Source: Bacteroidales bacterium (GTDB taxonomy: Bacteria; Bacteroidota; Bacteroidia; Bacteroidales; PUMT01). Taken from it: a stretch of DNA of 7,769 nt. The translations under genes were made by a program, and so were the position numbers. The notes beneath the pieces are model-generated. The model did not search any database and was not told where the DNA came from. It was given only the letters and a program-made list of their open reading frames with translations. This document shows, piece after piece, positions 6,893-7,769 of the stretch; within the stretch, counting starts at the first letter, position 1; each line of letters begins with the position of its first letter. The stretch is from NCBI GenBank assembly GCA_007132365.1, contig SLOS01000108.1, forward strand, positions 1 to 7,769, in the 5' to 3' direction.

Positions 6893-7471
6893 ATGCGAAC
6901 CATAAAGATTGCCGGTGGTGCAGCGCTCATTCTGCTCCTTGTCATTTTCATCTACAACCAGAACAGATCAGGCGCAGAGATGTCTCCTGTTATGGAAACG
7001 GGTGTTGAACCTACCAACAGGATGGGAATTAACCTTGGCGACACGGCCCCCGAACTTGAGTTTGAATCACCTGACGGAGAACTTATTGCGCTCTCCACAC
7101 TTCGTGGCAGCATGGTGCTGATAGATTTCTGGGCCTCATGGTGCGGACCCTGCAGAAGAGGAAACCCCTCCAAGGTAGCGGCATGGCATCAATTCAGGGA
7201 CAGGGAGTTCATAAACGGCGATGGTTTTACCATATATTCGGTATCCCTTGACAATAACCGTGATGCATGGCTCAACGGAATTGAGGACGACAGACTGTTC
7301 TGGGAAACCCATGTAAGCGACCTCAAAGGGTGGAATTCAGTTCCTGCAGCTATGTACCAGGTAAGGAGTATACCAGCAAGCTTCCTTATAGACGGCGACG
7401 GAGTCATAATCGCAAGGAACCTTCGCGGAGACCTTATATCAGAAGCCCTCTACAGGTACCTGAAAGAGTAG
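6893..7471 (+). CDS. Membrane-anchored TlpA/ResA-like thiol-disulfide oxidoreductase
   Basis: This is a 192-residue thioredoxin-fold protein. An N-terminal hydrophobic segment (about 6-21, after basic MRTIK) acts as a membrane anchor or uncleaved signal, placing the catalytic domain on the periplasmic side. An AhpC/TSA-like entry reads LGDTAPELEFESPDGE (48-63). The redox motif is FWASWCGPC with C84 and C87, and the cis-proline is P161 in SIPASFLID. The segment VSLDNNRDAW and HVSDLKGW resembles the TlpA-like proteins common in Bacteroidota. It probably reduces or shuffles disulfides in exported proteins or apocytochromes; the actual partner is unknown. ATG at 6893 lacks a Shine-Dalgarno site but gives a proper anchor. 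It lies 49 bases after murA, with its own promoter candidate. Confidence 0.93.
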   Translation: MRTIKIAGGAALILLLVIFIYNQNRSGAEMSPVMETGVEPTNRMGINLGDTAPELEFESPDGELIALSTLRGSMVLIDFWASWCGPCRRGNPSKVAAWHQFRDREFINGDGFTIYSVSLDNNRDAWLNGIEDDRLFWETHVSDLKGWNSVPAAMYQVRSIPASFLIDGDGVIIARNLRGDLISEALYRYLKE

Positions 7472-7598
7472 AATCCTTTTTAACCGTGAAACATCCCGAA
7501 AAATCTGATATTTAATTGCTGCGGAATCAAGGGTATCATGTCAAAATGTCGGTCACTGATGAACGGCCCGGTATTTGTTTGGCAGTAATTTCAATAAA

Positions 7599-7619
7599 TA
7601 ATAATATTATTACTTAAGT
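7599..7619. repeat. Two adjoining AT-rich palindromes upstream of the last gene
   Basis: TAATAATATTATTA (7599-7612) is a perfect 14-base palindrome, and ACTTAAGT (7612-7619) is a perfect 8-base palindrome that shares its first base. They end only 4 bases before the ATG at 7624, in the place where a ribosome binding site would lie; none is present. In such AT-rich DNA, chance is a real alternative. The rest of the 152-base gap (7472-7623) contains two TTTG copies at 7574-7581 but no good -7 element, and no CIRCE-type heat-shock operator. Confidence 0.35.
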
Positions 7620-7623
7620 AGAT

Positions 7624-7769
7624 ATGGTTAAAAACGAAGAGGGTAAAAAGACTAAGGACCCGAAAACAGGGAATGCTGAAATACGGGCAGATCAGGAGGC
7701 TGATCTGCAGAAAGAGGAGGAATCAGAGGCCACGGAAGATCAGGAGGCTGATCTGCAGACAGAGGAGGA
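7624..7769 (+). CDS. Acidic, Lys/Glu-rich protein start, 3'-partial (possibly GrpE N-terminus)
   Basis: ATG at 7624 is the first start after an in-frame TAA at 7615, and the frame stays open to the window edge (48 full codons). The visible part is hydrophilic, starting MVKNEEGKKTKD and then highly acidic, with DQEADLQ at residues 23-29 and again at 39-45. Such a charged, disordered N-terminus is typical of GrpE, the nucleotide exchange factor of DnaK, but also of other proteins, and no GrpE-diagnostic residue is inside the window. No sign of a signal peptide. Treat the GrpE idea as a guess; the coding call rests on the clean frame and the in-frame repeat. Confidence 0.65.
   Translation, partial: MVKNEEGKKTKDPKTGNAEIRADQEADLQKEEESEATEDQEADLQTEE
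7690..7769 (+). repeat. In-frame 48-base tandem repeat carrying a hairpin
   Basis: The 32 bases from 7690 and the 32 bases from 7738 differ at one position (7712 A, 7760 C), a period of 48 bases or 16 codons; the second copy is cut by the window edge. Each unit holds an inverted repeat around loop GAGG: nine base pairs in the first (GCAGATCAG 7687-7695 with CTGATCTGC 7700-7708) and seven in the second (7737-7743 with 7748-7754). Because the period is a multiple of three, copy-number change would only lengthen or shorten the acidic tail. Confidence 0.85.

Noticed and set aside
7472..7623. CIRCE-type heat-shock operator upstream of the possible grpE
   Set aside because: The arms TTAGCACTC / GAGTGCTAA are absent.
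1..7769. Search for CRISPR arrays, tRNA, rRNA, insertion sequences and toxin-antitoxin or phage-defence genes
   Set aside because: Nothing with regularly spaced repeats, cloverleaf structure, transposase or defence motifs was seen; the helicase is an ordinary UvrD-type enzyme without extra nuclease domains.

Overview
The window looks like chromosomal housekeeping DNA from a member of the Bacteroidota, probably a Bacteroidales/Marinilabiliales-type organism. Four things point there: a secreted protein with a gliding-motility-associated (type IX secretion) C-terminal domain, a DUF4290 gene directly upstream of murA, a MurA with Asp instead of Cys at the catalytic loop (PGGDKIG), and promoter-like sites of the Bacteroidota form TAnnTTTG. 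No transposase, integrase, phage gene, CRISPR array, tRNA or rRNA is visible.

Layout, left to right. (1) A FadR-type GntR regulator (1-726, +) is open at the left edge and lacks only its first few residues. (2) Converging on it, with a 54-base gap holding a possible two-way terminator, is a 409-residue secreted multi-domain protein (781-2010, -): signal peptide, two Ig/SprB-like beta domains, a PKD domain and a type B T9SS sorting domain. (3) A 207-base divergent spacer holds candidate promoters for both sides. (4) A full-length UvrD/PcrA-type helicase (2218-4587, +, GTG start) follows. (5) After a 238-base spacer come DUF4290 (4826-5482) and murA (5536-6843), 53 bases apart and probably cotranscribed. 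(6) A membrane-anchored TlpA/ResA-like thioredoxin (6893-7471) has the best promoter match of the window, overlapping the end of murA. (7) After 152 AT-rich bases, the start of an acidic Lys/Glu-rich protein (7624 to the right edge) appears. It may be the disordered N-terminus of GrpE, but the diagnostic part lies outside the window.

The genes do not form one pathway. The helicase serves DNA repair, MurA makes the first committed peptidoglycan precursor, the thioredoxin works on the periplasmic side of the membrane, and the T9SS protein goes to the surface. I found no previously undescribed system. The items most worth a second look are the predicted fosfomycin-insensitive MurA, the 20-base perfect dyad between the -33 and -7 elements of the thioredoxin promoter, the in-frame 48-base tandem repeat with a built-in hairpin at the right edge, and the conserved but uncharacterised DUF4290 protein next to murA.
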